NCBI GenBank assembly: GCA_951213105.1
Contig: OX578147.1
Coordinates: forward strand, 121,735,399-121,799,398
DNA from: Amaurobius ferox
Taxonomy: Eukaryota > Arthropoda > Arachnida > Araneae > Amaurobiidae
Reading direction: 5' to 3'
DNA length: 64,000 bases
The notes under the pieces were generated by a model that did no database searches, was not told the DNA's origin, and was given only the letters and a program-made list of their open reading frames with translations. The stretch's first letter is position 1; every line of letters starts with the position of its first letter. This document shows positions 36,318 through 47,290 of the stretch, in pieces. Position numbers and translations under genes: made by a program.

Positions 36318-37900
36318 TTACTTTGTAGCTGGCATTTTTCGTCTATCTCGCTTTTTTGTCGAGCTTGTTACTGTAACCATTTAAATTCTCCACTTGGGGC
36401 GTTGCCATCACTTTTATTGGATAGGACATGGTCATTTCATTGCAGATATACTCAGCCTATACATTCATAGACCTTTCCTTACAAAGTTATTGGGTGCTTA
36501 AGGACTTTACCAAGAAACCTGTATTTTAAGTATTCAGAAGAAATTACTGTCCAAGAATAATTGCAGTAATAGGACAAGCTTAGCCAAACTCTTTTAACCA
36601 ATTAAAGGCTCCGCCTCGTATGTGCACTTACCAGTTATACACGTCGAAGATTCGAAACTAACAAACTATTTTATTCTCATCAAGTTTGTACAACATTTGT
36701 CAATTTTCACAAATCAAGTTTTAATTAAAGTTGCGTGAAGATGTTTCGGAGGTTTAAAATGTACACATGAGTACACGTAATGCACGCACAAGTAATGTAC
36801 CCAAAATACCTTGTAATATGCATTCTAATAATCAATACCTGCATAAATTTAAGGATGTAAAATAATTGTTCGCCCGCAATGATTCTTTTTTTAATAGGTT
36901 AATTTATGCGGGAAGTCATAAAAAATTCATTGTTAAAAGCACGTCAATCAATGTCATTGTTAAAAACGCATCAATCAAAGCCGTTGGTACAATGATGATG
37001 TGGTCACCGGAATGAACTCGGCTGACCTATCTCGATCATGTGACTATTTACATTTTTTTTTAATGTAGAGAGATAGCTTGAAGCCTTATACAGTTTAAAG
37101 CCAGACGATTAAAAACAATCATATATAAATACAATATTTTTAATATTCTTTTTCCTATACTGCCACAAAAAACGGTGTTGTCGGTAAAGGAAAAGCACTA
37201 CATACCTTTTAATCTTTTACTGATTTACATATGATAAAAAGAAAATTCGGGAAGAAGCAAAATAAAGCAAATGTGTCATAATTCCCTCTTTAATTTTTTA
37301 GTTATGTACATATAGACGATAGTTTCTTGAACGGAAAAAAAAAACAGAAGTTTTCTTCCAATTAAATTGGACAGGTCGGCTGAATTAATTTATTTTAAAA
37401 TCAAAATGTCGCTTTTGCAGAGTACTTTATAGGGAAATTGAAAACAGAAATCTCACTCTGCCGTTTCCATTTTTGATAAATGTTTGACACGGTTTAAATT
37501 ACCTAAAATGTCAATCTGTGTAACTGTCACTATTCATAAAAAAATTTATTATTCTATAATTAGATGTTTAGTAACTGCATTTTAATTTCCTAAATACTAT
37601 TTAAGTACTAAATATTATTATTTACTAAATACTATTCAAGACAAAATCTAGTTAAAACAAGAAAGAATTGGATATAATTGAAAATTTCAAATATTTTTCG
37701 ATTATTGAAATTCATATCTTCCAGTTCTCTAATCCAATTCATTAAGGTCCACTTATACGTATAGTTTGGCTTTCCGTCCGGCCCGAACAGTCCCAATCTG
37801 AAAGCCCAAACAGATTTGTGTGGGTCTGCTTGTTAATAAATCGTTTGAACTGTTGGATTGTGGGAATTCCAGCACCTGTTGCTGCTGTCGAATTGTGCAG
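36318..37900. other. No gene seen
   Basis: AT-rich. A small direct repeat (ATTGTTAAAA(G/A)C(A)CGTCAATCAA type) lies at 36925-36985 and a CAGACGAT core at 37102-37109. No coding or RNA feature is supportable. Confidence 0.4.
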
Positions 37901-37904
37901 AGTC

Positions 37905-39310
37905 CACTTCAAAGATTCGTCCCAGTAGTTGAACGGTAGAGCGTCTGTTGGCCAGTTCGGATCCAGGGTTGGATCCCGTGTTGGGGCTGCAAGGTGCATT
38001 GGCGCCCGAACAAATTAACCCTGTGGGTTAGTGCAAAGATGTCGGAGGTCTGAAGATCCCAGACCGTGCGACTCACATAGTGGGTTTAGCTGCACAGCCG
38101 GGGAAGGATACCTCCTGCACTCAAGAGGCACCCAAGGGCTACCATCCCGCCAAACGAACATTTATTTAGGTCTAAAAGATAACAATTGATGAAAAATATT
38201 GTGGTTAAACAGACAGTTTTACATTATATTTGAACTTGACAAGTACGTCCATTTTTCAAAAATGGGGAAAGGGTTGTTGCGATTACAGATAAAAAGATCA
38301 TTGAAAAATGAAATTTAGAGTGAGGTATATTAACATAATGAAAAATAGATTAAAATTAAAGAAAATATTAAATTTTAAAAGTAAAATTCAGAAAATATAT
38401 TAAAAGAATATATATGAAAAGGAAAAAGAAATAGGCACATGAAAAACAAAAGCAGAAATTTAGAATAAAATTCAGAAAAGAAAAATTAGAGAAAATACAG
38501 ATAAAAAGGGTCAAAATGTCGGAGGTCTGAAGATCCCAGACCGTGCGACTCACATAGTGGGTTTAGAGTAGCTAGCTGCACGGCCGGGAAAGGATACCTC
38601 CTGCACTCAGGAGGCACCCAAGGTCTACCATTCCGCCAAACGAACATTTATTTAGGTCTAAAAAGATAACTATTGATGAAAAATAGTGTGGTTAAACAGG
38701 CAGTTTTACATTATATTTGAACTTGACAAGTGCGTCCATTTTTCAAAAATGGGGAAAGGGTGGTTGCGAATATAGATAAAAAGATCATTGAAAAATGAAA
38801 TTTAGAGTGAGGTATAATAACATAATGAAAAATAGTTTGAAATTAAAGAAAATGATAAAATTTTAAAAGTAAAATTTAGAAAATACATTAAAAGAAAATA
38901 TATGAAAAGGGAAAAAAATTAGGCACATGAAAAACAAAAACAGAAATTTAGAATAAAATTTAGAAAAGAAAAATTGATGTCGGAGGTCTGAAAGTGACCC
39001 TAGTACGACTAGTACGGATTCAGAGGATTCTGGAAGATTGAGCAGCGATTTCAAATTGTGAGGATAAAGACCACGTGGGATACTAACCTGGGTAAAAATA
39101 GTAGTATCAGGAGGCTAACCTGAGGTAAAAGTAGCAGGAGGTGGTCAGCCAGATTGGCAGTTGCCCGTCAATCTGACATTAGAGAGTGGCCAATGCAGAG
39201 TCCACTTCAAAGATAAGAGCTTGTAATTTCGTCAAAGTTGCTCGACAGTCGTCGATTGGCCAGTTCGGAGATCCAGGGTTCGATTCCGGTTGGATCAGCA
39301 AGGCTCTTTA
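37905..39310 (+). repeat. Chain of tRNA-like cassettes and 477 bp modules
   Basis: Order: tRNA-like segment (about 37917-37990, CGTCCCAGTAGTTGAACGGT ... box B damaged), linker with GGCGCCCGAACAAATTAACC, module B (38041-38517), module B again (38518-38985), module A (38985-39205), then a second tRNA-like segment (about 39230-39300, box B GGTTCGATTCC, box A damaged). Each module begins TGTCGGAGGTCTGAA. The two B modules are near-identical tandem copies with a period of about 477 bp. The inverted form lies at 54135-56280. It is not a tRNA cluster: the tRNA-like parts are mutated and embedded in repeat DNA. Confidence 0.8.
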
Positions 39311-39935
39311 TAACTGGCGTTGCGTGGCATGACCTTCTCGTCAAGGCTTCTGTCCATAGGTCAGCATGTGTTGCTCAACATCGTTTGTGCTTGTATGAAT
39401 TTCGTTCAAAAAAGAATTGAAGATGATAAACAAACTTATGATCTCTCTTCTTGCGGGGTTTGGACAAGCAAGAACAGGCATAACTGTCAGACACAGTTTG
39501 GTCGCTAAATTCTAGCTGCACGTGTATGGAGGGTCTAACAATCCCAACTCTTGCCCGGATGTGTTAAACAGATACGTTTTTCAATCTAAGTATCAAATTC
39601 AAGAAATTTGAAAAATATCTGCAATTGGAGTCGATCCATTTTAATAGAAACTTAATCAAAGTATTTTTATACCTCTAAGTACAAATTTAGTTGAATTCAG
39701 AGTAATTTTCTTAAATAATTCATATATCTTATAAACAGAAATACAGGCTAGTTTTAAAGTGTTATTAATTAACGATTAATAACATTTATATTGTTCTAGA
39801 AAACATGTTAAGACATTTGCGTTAAAAATATTTTTACAAGGAGGTTAATGAAAATATATTCCTCATTAACGTGATTCACAGGACAGTATAAAATTGGGAA
39901 ATACTAATATATGTAATTACTTGACTAAGCACACT
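39311..39935. other. No gene seen
   Basis: Two overlapping short open frames at 39238-39508 derive mainly from the tRNA-like repeat. The rest is AT-rich. Confidence 0.4.
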
Positions 39936-39937
39936 TC

Positions 39938-40805
39938 TATTAGAGTATCGAGATCTGATACGGAAAAGACTCAATCGCATGCCAATTCAATCTCTCTCCA
40001 TCGGAAATGACTATGGCGGAAAACGCATTTCACTATCTGTATACACAGAAAATGACTTCTATGACGTTATATGCCATGTTATTTCACTGAGTGGATGCCT
40101 GGAAACACGATTTATGCAGTTCATGGAGTAATAGTGTTGGTTCCCATCTATGTTCCTATCTGGATATAAACTAGAGATAAGCATATTCTTATGGGTGTAT
40201 TCCATGGAATCAGATGCGATTCAAAGATATGATAGAAGGGGAAATATACTTCGACTGTGTTATTTTTCGAAATGCATTTTGGCGGGAAATATAATCGAAA
40301 TGATTGGACTTTATGGTATCCTATATAAAGAATAAGGATTTTCTTCGTAGGGACACATTTTATATTAGTTATAAAATACTTATATTTTATTTTATGTTCA
40401 ATTTTTCCACTATTTTATCTCAATAGTGAAGTTAAAATTAAATAATACCACCTGACATTAATTTTATGTTCGAATTTTGAATAATAGTATTACGCGCAAA
40501 CGTTATATTTATGGTAAAAGGGGAAATGTACTCCGGCTGTGTTATTGTTCGAAATAGATTTTGGCAAGGAATATAATCGCAATGATTGGACTTTATGCTA
40601 TCCTATAAAAAGGATAAGGATTTTTTTCATAGGGGCAATTTTTTATTGATTATCAAACATTTGTGTTATATTTTATTTTATGCTTAATTCTTCTACGATG
40701 TTATTTCAATGGTCAAGTGCAAATTAAATAATACATCCGACGTTAATTTAATGTTCAAATCTTGAGTAATCGTGATACGCGCAAATGTTATAGTTATCGA
40801 CTGAA
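39938..40805 (+). repeat. Dispersed repeat R8, copy 1, with duplicated tail
   Basis: Starts near TCGAGATCTGATACGGAAAA; includes GCATGCCAATTCAATCTCTC, CTGTATACACAGA, GCAGTTCATGGAGTAATAGT and GATTGGACTTTATGGTATCC. The last ~285 bp (40225-40515) are duplicated in tandem at 40515-40800. A second full copy lies at 42038-42440. Confidence 0.8.
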
Positions 40806-40974
40806 AAATGAAACTTCGTCAAGTACAGAAATTAATTGACAAAATATCAACCACTTTCGTAGGCAAAATGGAAAGCCTGCATCTTCAGAATTAAAAGACA
40901 AAGCAATCGCCTCAGTCATAGTTGAATATATTTCTGTCTCCAGAGAGTTACACAAGTGACACAATTAATATGGC

Positions 40975-41262
40975 GTTGCCATCCAGCAAAAATAAAAAAG
41001 AAGAAAAAATCACAGAGTTACCTTTCATTACAAAACTACCCACTCAAGCCGAAATGAACACACTCCAACCAGCTGTAAGTCATGGAAGTGCTATCTATGG
41101 TCGTGAAGAGTGAGGGAAGTCGTATTCCCTCCTTGACTTACAACCAGTTGGAGTGTGATTGTTTATTTCGTCTTCGATGGTAACTCATTTTAATTTGGTA
41201 ACGAAAGCTAACTTTTATTTTTCCTTCTGTGTTATTTTATATAGATGGCAGAGAAATGTTAC
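40975..41262. mobile_element. Foldback element with about 110 bp inverted arms
   Basis: The left arm ends with ACACTCCAACCAGCTGTAAG (about 41060-41085). The right arm starts with CTTACAACCAGTTGGAGTGT (41136-41155). Outward, GAGTTAC(C) / GGTAACTC and GCCATC / GATGGC also pair. The spacer is only about 45 bp, so a transcript would form a long hairpin. It could be a foldback transposon or MITE; no protein is encoded. Confidence 0.75.
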
Positions 41263-41612
41263 CTGAGTCACGTGTGTTAGTCTCTCCTCTCTTATTGAGA
41301 GGTGGCTGCTCTGTCTTTTCATCCTGCTTTCTGCGTCCGAAACAGATTGATATATTTTACGAATTAATTGCTGTACTTAATAAAGTTTTATTTTTTAGTT
41401 TCTCTGCAGCAGTAATTTTAATATAGTATTTATTATTTACTATATGGATACGACAATGGCATAATAAATAGAAAAATGGTCAACTTTATCTACATTACGG
41501 GCACCAAGATCCAATATAAATTTATAAAAATAGATAAATATAAATTGAAAATTAATAGCTTTCTTACGATATAAATTTTAGTTTTGTGTATCAAATCAAT
41601 GTTTTTATTTTT

Positions 41613-41617
<5 letters not shown>

Positions 41618-41690
<73 letters not shown>
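41618..41690. repeat. (TA)n microsatellite
   Basis: TA run of about 70 bp. No retroelement end was recognised beside it. Confidence 0.95.
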
Positions 41691-41696
<6 letters not shown>

Positions 41697-42037
41697 TTAA
41701 TCCTGCAGGACAGAACGCACGAACATTTTTTCTGATAAGTTAAATATTTTACCAAAATGAGCTACCTCGAATCTAAAAGTGCAGTATTTGCAATGTACTA
41801 CGCGTGCAAGATAAATTTAACATAGACATAAAATTCAATTTAAAACAACTTTATCTTCGTAATGTCTTTTAATACACAAATAGAATATCAGATTGCAAAC
41901 TGAGAAAAAGCTTTTAACGAAAATTTTACTTTGTAGTTATTTTTTGCAACGTTTGAGCGATTTTTATTTCGTGGAAAATATACTTCTGGAGGTGACAAAA
42001 AATGTTGTCAGCTACTTAAATATACGATAACTTGATT
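41691..42037. other. No gene seen
   Basis: AT-rich DNA between the TA tract and the second R8 copy. Confidence 0.35.
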
Positions 42038-42440
42038 TAGTTAGAGCATCCAAATCTTATAGGAAATTCTCAATAGCATGCCAATTCAATCTCTCTTCAT
42101 CGGAAATGGTCCTGGAGGAAAACGCATCGCACTCTCTGTATACACAGAGAATGACTACTGTGGCGATATTATACTTACAGTGTTATTTCGCTGAGTGGAT
42201 GTCGAATAACACGCTTTGCACAGTTCATGGAGTAATAGTGTTATGTCCTATTTATATTCTTTTCATGATAAAGCCAGGCGATAAGAGGATTCTTATACTT
42301 TCGTACTATGGAATCAGATGCTACGGGGTGAAGCTTTTGGTAGTGTTATTGTTCGAAATATATTTTGGAGAGAAATAATATCAATATAATTGGATTTCGC
42401 ATTGTCCAACATAAAGCATAACATTTTTTTTTGTGGGAAA
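42038..42440 (+). repeat. Dispersed repeat R8, copy 2
   Basis: Matches 39938-40345 from GCATGCCAATTCAATCTCTC through CTGTATACACAGA, TTCATGGAGTAATAGTGTTA and ATTGGATTTCGCATTGTCC. The 90-codon open frame over it is repeat sequence. Confidence 0.8.
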
Positions 42441-42778
42441 TTGTTCAACAGTGGTTTAATTTTCAGATGTTCCTGTTATTCTCCAATTCAGATTTCCTGG
42501 AGTTGATTTTTATGTTTTCCAAATGGAATAATGCGCTTATTCATATTTGTATATTCAAGTTTTAGTTCAATTCGCTGAAATGTACAATTGCTGCAGTTGC
42601 ACAGGTGTGAAGAACACAATAATGGAATAAAACATAAACTAATATGGACGATAACCAAATTTATACTAAGATCTCATAAAAATAGTAGAAATCAAGAAAA
42701 GTTAAATTTAGCAAATCGAAAGAAATCATTTTTGGTGGATGCATATTTAATTTTCTAGGATATTCATTCTATAGTGAA

Positions 42779-42930
42779 CACAGTTCGTGGAGTAATAAGT
42801 TCAAGGCATTGAATACCTTGCAAAGCTGTCTAGATGGGGGGTGGGGTGGAAGCAGGGAAGTTCATGGAGTAATAGTTCAAGGCATTTCATGCCTTGCAAA
42901 GCCGTCTAGAGGTGGGGTGGAGCGGGGGCT
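42779..42930 (+). repeat. 77 bp tandem duplication
   Basis: Two copies of GTTC(G/A)TGGAGTAATA(A)GTTCAAGG, then CTTGCAAAGC(T/C)GTCTAGA and GGTGGGGTGG. The GTTCATGGAGTAATAG phrase is shared with R8. Confidence 0.8.
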
Positions 42931-43208
42931 GGAGAATCGCATCCCGGCCTAGACCAGTAAGAATTTTTTGTAATGCATAAAGCCACGAGTGTATTGATTT
43001 ATTTTAAATCTAACCTTATTACATAAAATTATTCGATTGAAAATAAACAACCAATCTTGTTGCATTTAACTCAAGTTTAACCCTAGTAGGATGTCAAGAG
43101 ATAAAATAAAAATGAAAAGTTTAATGCTACGATGGGAATGTAAATTGTATATCAATGCAGATTCTCTAAGTAATTGTTTTCTAATAAATATCTGTTCCAC
43201 TTTTCTAG

Positions 43209-43400
43209 ATCCTGAAAGACAACGTATCATCATCCAACTGAAAGATGTGAACGATGAGCCGCCCTATTTCATCAACCGTCCTTTGCCTATGCAAGCAGTC
43301 GTCCAACTGAACGCCCCACCAGGGACTCCGGTCTTCAAGCTGCAAGCCAGGGACCCGGACACGGACCATAACATCCATTACTTCTTGGTCCGAGATCGAA
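43209..43400 (+). CDS. Neural cadherin, internal exon (extracellular cadherin repeat boundary)
   Basis: An exon of the classical type III neural cadherin, a calcium-dependent cell-adhesion receptor that in arthropods guides axon targeting. The splice acceptor TTTTCTAG ends at 43208 and the donor GTGAGT begins at 43401. It is 192 bp with phase 1 at both ends. The translation PERQRIIIQLKDVNDEPPYF shows the DVNDEPP calcium-binding linker between two cadherin repeats. It continues with PLPMQAVVQLNAPPGTPVFK and a DPDTDHNIHYF segment, the start of the next repeat with its DxD calcium ligands. This matches arthropod N-cadherin as I know it. The open frame before 43209 is intron. The exon joins in phase with the one at 50284. 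No further CadN exon was found upstream. Confidence 0.92.
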
Positions 43401-44359
43401 GTGAGTAAAGATGATATATAAAGTGATTCTTATTGAAAGACAAATTTCTTCCGTGTATGGATGCAGGGAATCAATATGTATACTTTTAAAGAGTGTATCG
43501 ATGCTGTACCAGTATTCAACGTGTATCGATACATTATATCGCATAGCTATGTAGTCATTTATTTTTACTTTGTGCTTTTCTGTGGATATCTTTTCTAGCT
43601 CTACAGAGCTACTTATTAATTTCTAGAATATTCACAGATTTTTAGATTTGTATGGAAATAATGTCAAAGTCTATACCTGAATATTACAGAAGACCTTTGG
43701 AACAAAGTGCAGCTCAATTTTGACCTTACTGTATATGATCTTCCAATGTCATTTATAAGAGTTTCTTTGGAAGCAGATTTTCTATGCTGCAGTTTATCCT
43801 AGTTTTTTTAAAAGCTTTTTGACTGTGAACCTTAAACAGACCGCTCCAACATTTTTATCTCAGTCACCAGAAACTACCCCTGTTCACACTCTTGTTCACA
43901 CTCATGTTTAGTTTGACAAGGTCGAAATGGCAGCGGTCTGTTTCGAAAAAGTGATAAGATTCAGCATTACTCAAGTATTACTAACTGCATCAAAATTACT
44001 AGTGATATGCTAAATTCAGCTTTCTGTGTACAAAAAATCAACGTATTAAGACTTGTGCTGCTGAAACAAGTCATTCCGAAATCTCCAATTTTTGAATTCG
44101 GTATAAATGTTCGAAAACTTGTTTGATACATGTGTACGTTTCATGGTACTGGTTGCGGTACGTGTAACTCCAGAGTTACATGTACCATAGTTTGAGAAAC
44201 ACTGAACCAATGTTTTTGAGGTGAAGATATTCTGCTGAGTTTGAGTTTTCGTAGAAAACGTTTTAAAATAACATTCACATGTGAGAAATGGTTAGTAACT
44301 ACTAGTTTAAAGAAACGTTTTGCATACGTAATTTCGATATATTTATATTGGCGAATTAA

Positions 44360-44655
44360 AAGCAGAATTCACGATGGAATTTACTCATTATGATTCATGA
44401 TGGAATTCCCTCACCAGGGTTCACGATGTAATTTGGTCATTAGGATTCGCGATGGAATTCGCTCAAAAGGATTTATGATGGAATTCCCTCACCAGGATTC
44501 ACGATGGAATTCACTCATTAGGATTCGGGGAGAAATTCACTCAACAAGATTCACGATGGAATTCCCTCACCAGGGTTTACGATGGAATTTACTCACTTGG
44601 ATTCGAGATGGAATTCACTCAAGAGGATTCAGGAAGGAATTCTCTCACCAATATT
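44360..44655. repeat. 26 bp minisatellite, about 11 copies
   Basis: The unit is GATTCACGATGGAATTC plus C(C/A)CTCA(C/T)CAG. GATGGAATT recurs every 26 bp from 44373. Most units contain an EcoRI site. It lies about 1 kb into the CadN intron. The open frame across it is an artefact of repetition. Confidence 0.9.
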
Positions 44656-45164
44656 GCTTTTTACTGCTAAATTTTAAAATTCACTACTTGTTTCTTAAAC
44701 AACTCCACAGAAACCACTAAACAGAAAACTCCTTTATTTCTATCCACACAATCCTTACATAAATATTCATATCCACAAATACACATTCTTAAATACATAT
44801 AAGAATTGCATTAAATGTCGGTAGATTTACTAGATTTACGAAAGGGGGTGCTGAGTTGTTTCCCAGCAACGCCGCGTACAGCAAATAATCACGCTTCCTT
44901 GAACGCAATTGTGCTGTCTTGGTTTGCTAAATATACGCGAGGGATGTTCTACGGAATTTGAATACATTAAGTGAAGCCCTCCTGAGATCAAGGGAGTTGA
45001 ACAGTAAATTAAAGTGTTCCATGTTCTACGTTACGGGAAGCATTAAATATTCTGTTTCATTAAGAATTTCCATTTATAATTCTCAAGTTACTATGCAAAC
45101 GCGGTTATTGAAGAGGGGAAAATGTAATTATTTTTTAATATTTTTGGTATGATAATTATAAAAA

Positions 45165-46012
45165 GTAAATTTAAGAATTTAATTTAATTATATCATAAAT
45201 TGTTGTTCCGGATGTCGGAATTTTCTGATTCTGTAATTTTGACTAGTCTGTCTACTCTGTCCGTCTACTGCTGATCTACATAACTATATTTAAAACTACG
45301 GTTTGAATTAAAATATCGGTGTTTTAATTCTCCAAATCCTACCAAAATTTAATCAGCACTAGAGAAACGCATAGGTGATATAAGCGGGATCTAGCTCAAA
45401 AATCATTGTTTGTTGTGGAATATTCAAAATTTTATGGATTTATTATTAATATAATATATATAAATTTAAGAATGTAATTTATGTATATCATAAATTGTAA
45501 TTACGGATGTCGGAATTTTTTGATTTGGGGATGTTGACTAGTGCGTCTACTGTACTTACTGGCGATTTACGTAATTGTATGTAAAAACACAATTATTAAA
45601 TTAAAATATCGCTGTTTTAATTCTCCAAATCCTACCAAAATTTAATCAACACTAGGGAAACGCATAAGTGACTTAAAAGGGACCAGCTTAACAATCATTT
45701 TTTGTAGTGCAATATTCAAAATTTTATGGATTTATTATTAATATAATATAAATGAATTTAAGAATTTAATTTATGTATGTCATAAATTGTAATTACGGAT
45801 GTCGGAATTTTGACTAGTGCGTCTTTTCTACTTACTGGTAATTTAGGTAAATGTATGTAAAACTATAGTTAATTAAAATATCACTGTTTTAATTCTCTAA
45901 ATCGAAACCAAAATATAATCAACACTAGACAAATGCATAGGTGACTTAAGCGGGGATCAGCTCAAAAAATATTCTTTGTAGGAAAATATTCAAAATTTTG
46001 TGAATTTGTCAT
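45165..46012 (+). repeat. Three tandem copies of a ~290 bp unit
   Basis: Each unit runs from TTTAAGAAT(T/G)TAATTTA and CATAAATTGT through CGGATGTCGGAATTTT and GACTAGT to TAAAATATC and TTTTAATTCTCCAAATC, ending ATTCAAAATTTTATGGATTT. The third copy is shortened. In the CadN intron. Confidence 0.85.
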
Positions 46013-46721
46013 TGCCTCTTCAAATGATACCATACTTTTAGTGTGTGCTATGTTATTATTTGTTTATTATTAAAAAGAGAAAACAGATTTAATAAAAGTT
46101 TAAAAGAAAATTTCCTTTTTATAATGGATTAATTGACTGCTTTTGAAAGTGTGTCTTGCGATACAAGGGCTACGTGCACGTATCTGGATAAATTGTGGCA
46201 CATGCATTTCCTAATTTTTTAGTATAATATTTTGAGAGCTTTATACTTTAGCCTCTATCAAAAATTTCCTGGAAACTTGTAAAAAAAAAAAGACTTTAAT
46301 TAAATAAATAAATTTTAAATTAGTTTTATCATTAAATGCTAAAAATATCAAAACGTTTTGTAGGCAAATTTTGTGATAGAAACAAGTTGACAAGTAGAAA
46401 CAAGTAGTTATTTACATTTAGATGAAGTATATAGAGTGTACATAATACAATAACATGCAAAGGTTTTAGATTCTGGATTCATTAGTTTTGAAGCTGCTAT
46501 GTGCGAAAGTTTGAAAATAGCAATTTTAAAATATAATCTTAAAGTAGCGAGAATTGCTGGGTTCGTGCATGTATTGCTTTATAATTTTTATTATAAAACG
46601 TGTTCTAATTGGTTCGTGTTCTTTTGATAATTCTTTTTTATAAATATTTTTAATATTTTACTCTAAATATAAACAAGAAATTGACTTTTTTAAGTTTAAA
46701 GAGTAATTTCATCTGTAAAGG

Positions 46722-47022
46722 TGTCGGAATGAACACGTAGGCATATTTTGATAAAAAGAACAACTTTATTCTTAAACTGTAGAAATCATAAAATAAACCC
46801 CATTAATGTAATTTACAAATACTAAATCAGATTGTACATGGTCCACCTTTTCTACCAGCGTCTGCATCCATCCACACACGCACCGCTCCACGTACCATCA
46901 TCTCTCACCGTCTCGTGCTTCCCACTTCGCCTTCTTCATAACCTGGTTGCCAGCTCCACCTGCCGATCGCAATCTGCGCAGCTGTTATTTAAATGTAGAT
47001 TCTTTTGTCTCCGGGGAAGACA
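46722..47022 (-). mobile_element. LTR-like block, weak
   Basis: On the - strand it starts TGTCTTCCCCGGAGAC, has TATTTAAAT-like sequence, then AATAAAGTTGTTC near the end, and finishes CATTCCGACA. TGTC...GACA ends and a late AATAAA fit a solo LTR. No target duplication is visible, so this is tentative. Confidence 0.35.
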
Positions 47023-47084
47023 CTGTTTCAAAAATAAGAAGTCAAGAATAGAAATTGTTAATCCTTACACATCCACTAACCGAA

Positions 47085-47290
47085 ATTTCATGAAATTTCG
47101 TATAATAATTTTGAGCTAGAACGAGTATATCCATTGCACAGACTGATATACAGACAGACCCGCGTAACCATTTTAATAGATTTTCGTAGACTAGATTGCT
47201 GAAAATTTGTCGAAAAATCGAATTTCTATTTTCGAATCTATAAATTTCCATGTATGACCGGGGAAATAAAAAAGTAAAGAAATAGTAAAA
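47085..47290 (+). repeat. R9: sequence resembling the R1/R2 style, single copy
   Basis: CATGAAATTTCGTATAATAA, CAGACTGATATACAGACAGA and TTTTCGTAGACTAGATTG have the character of the R1-R3 families, but no second copy was found in this window. Confidence 0.3.
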
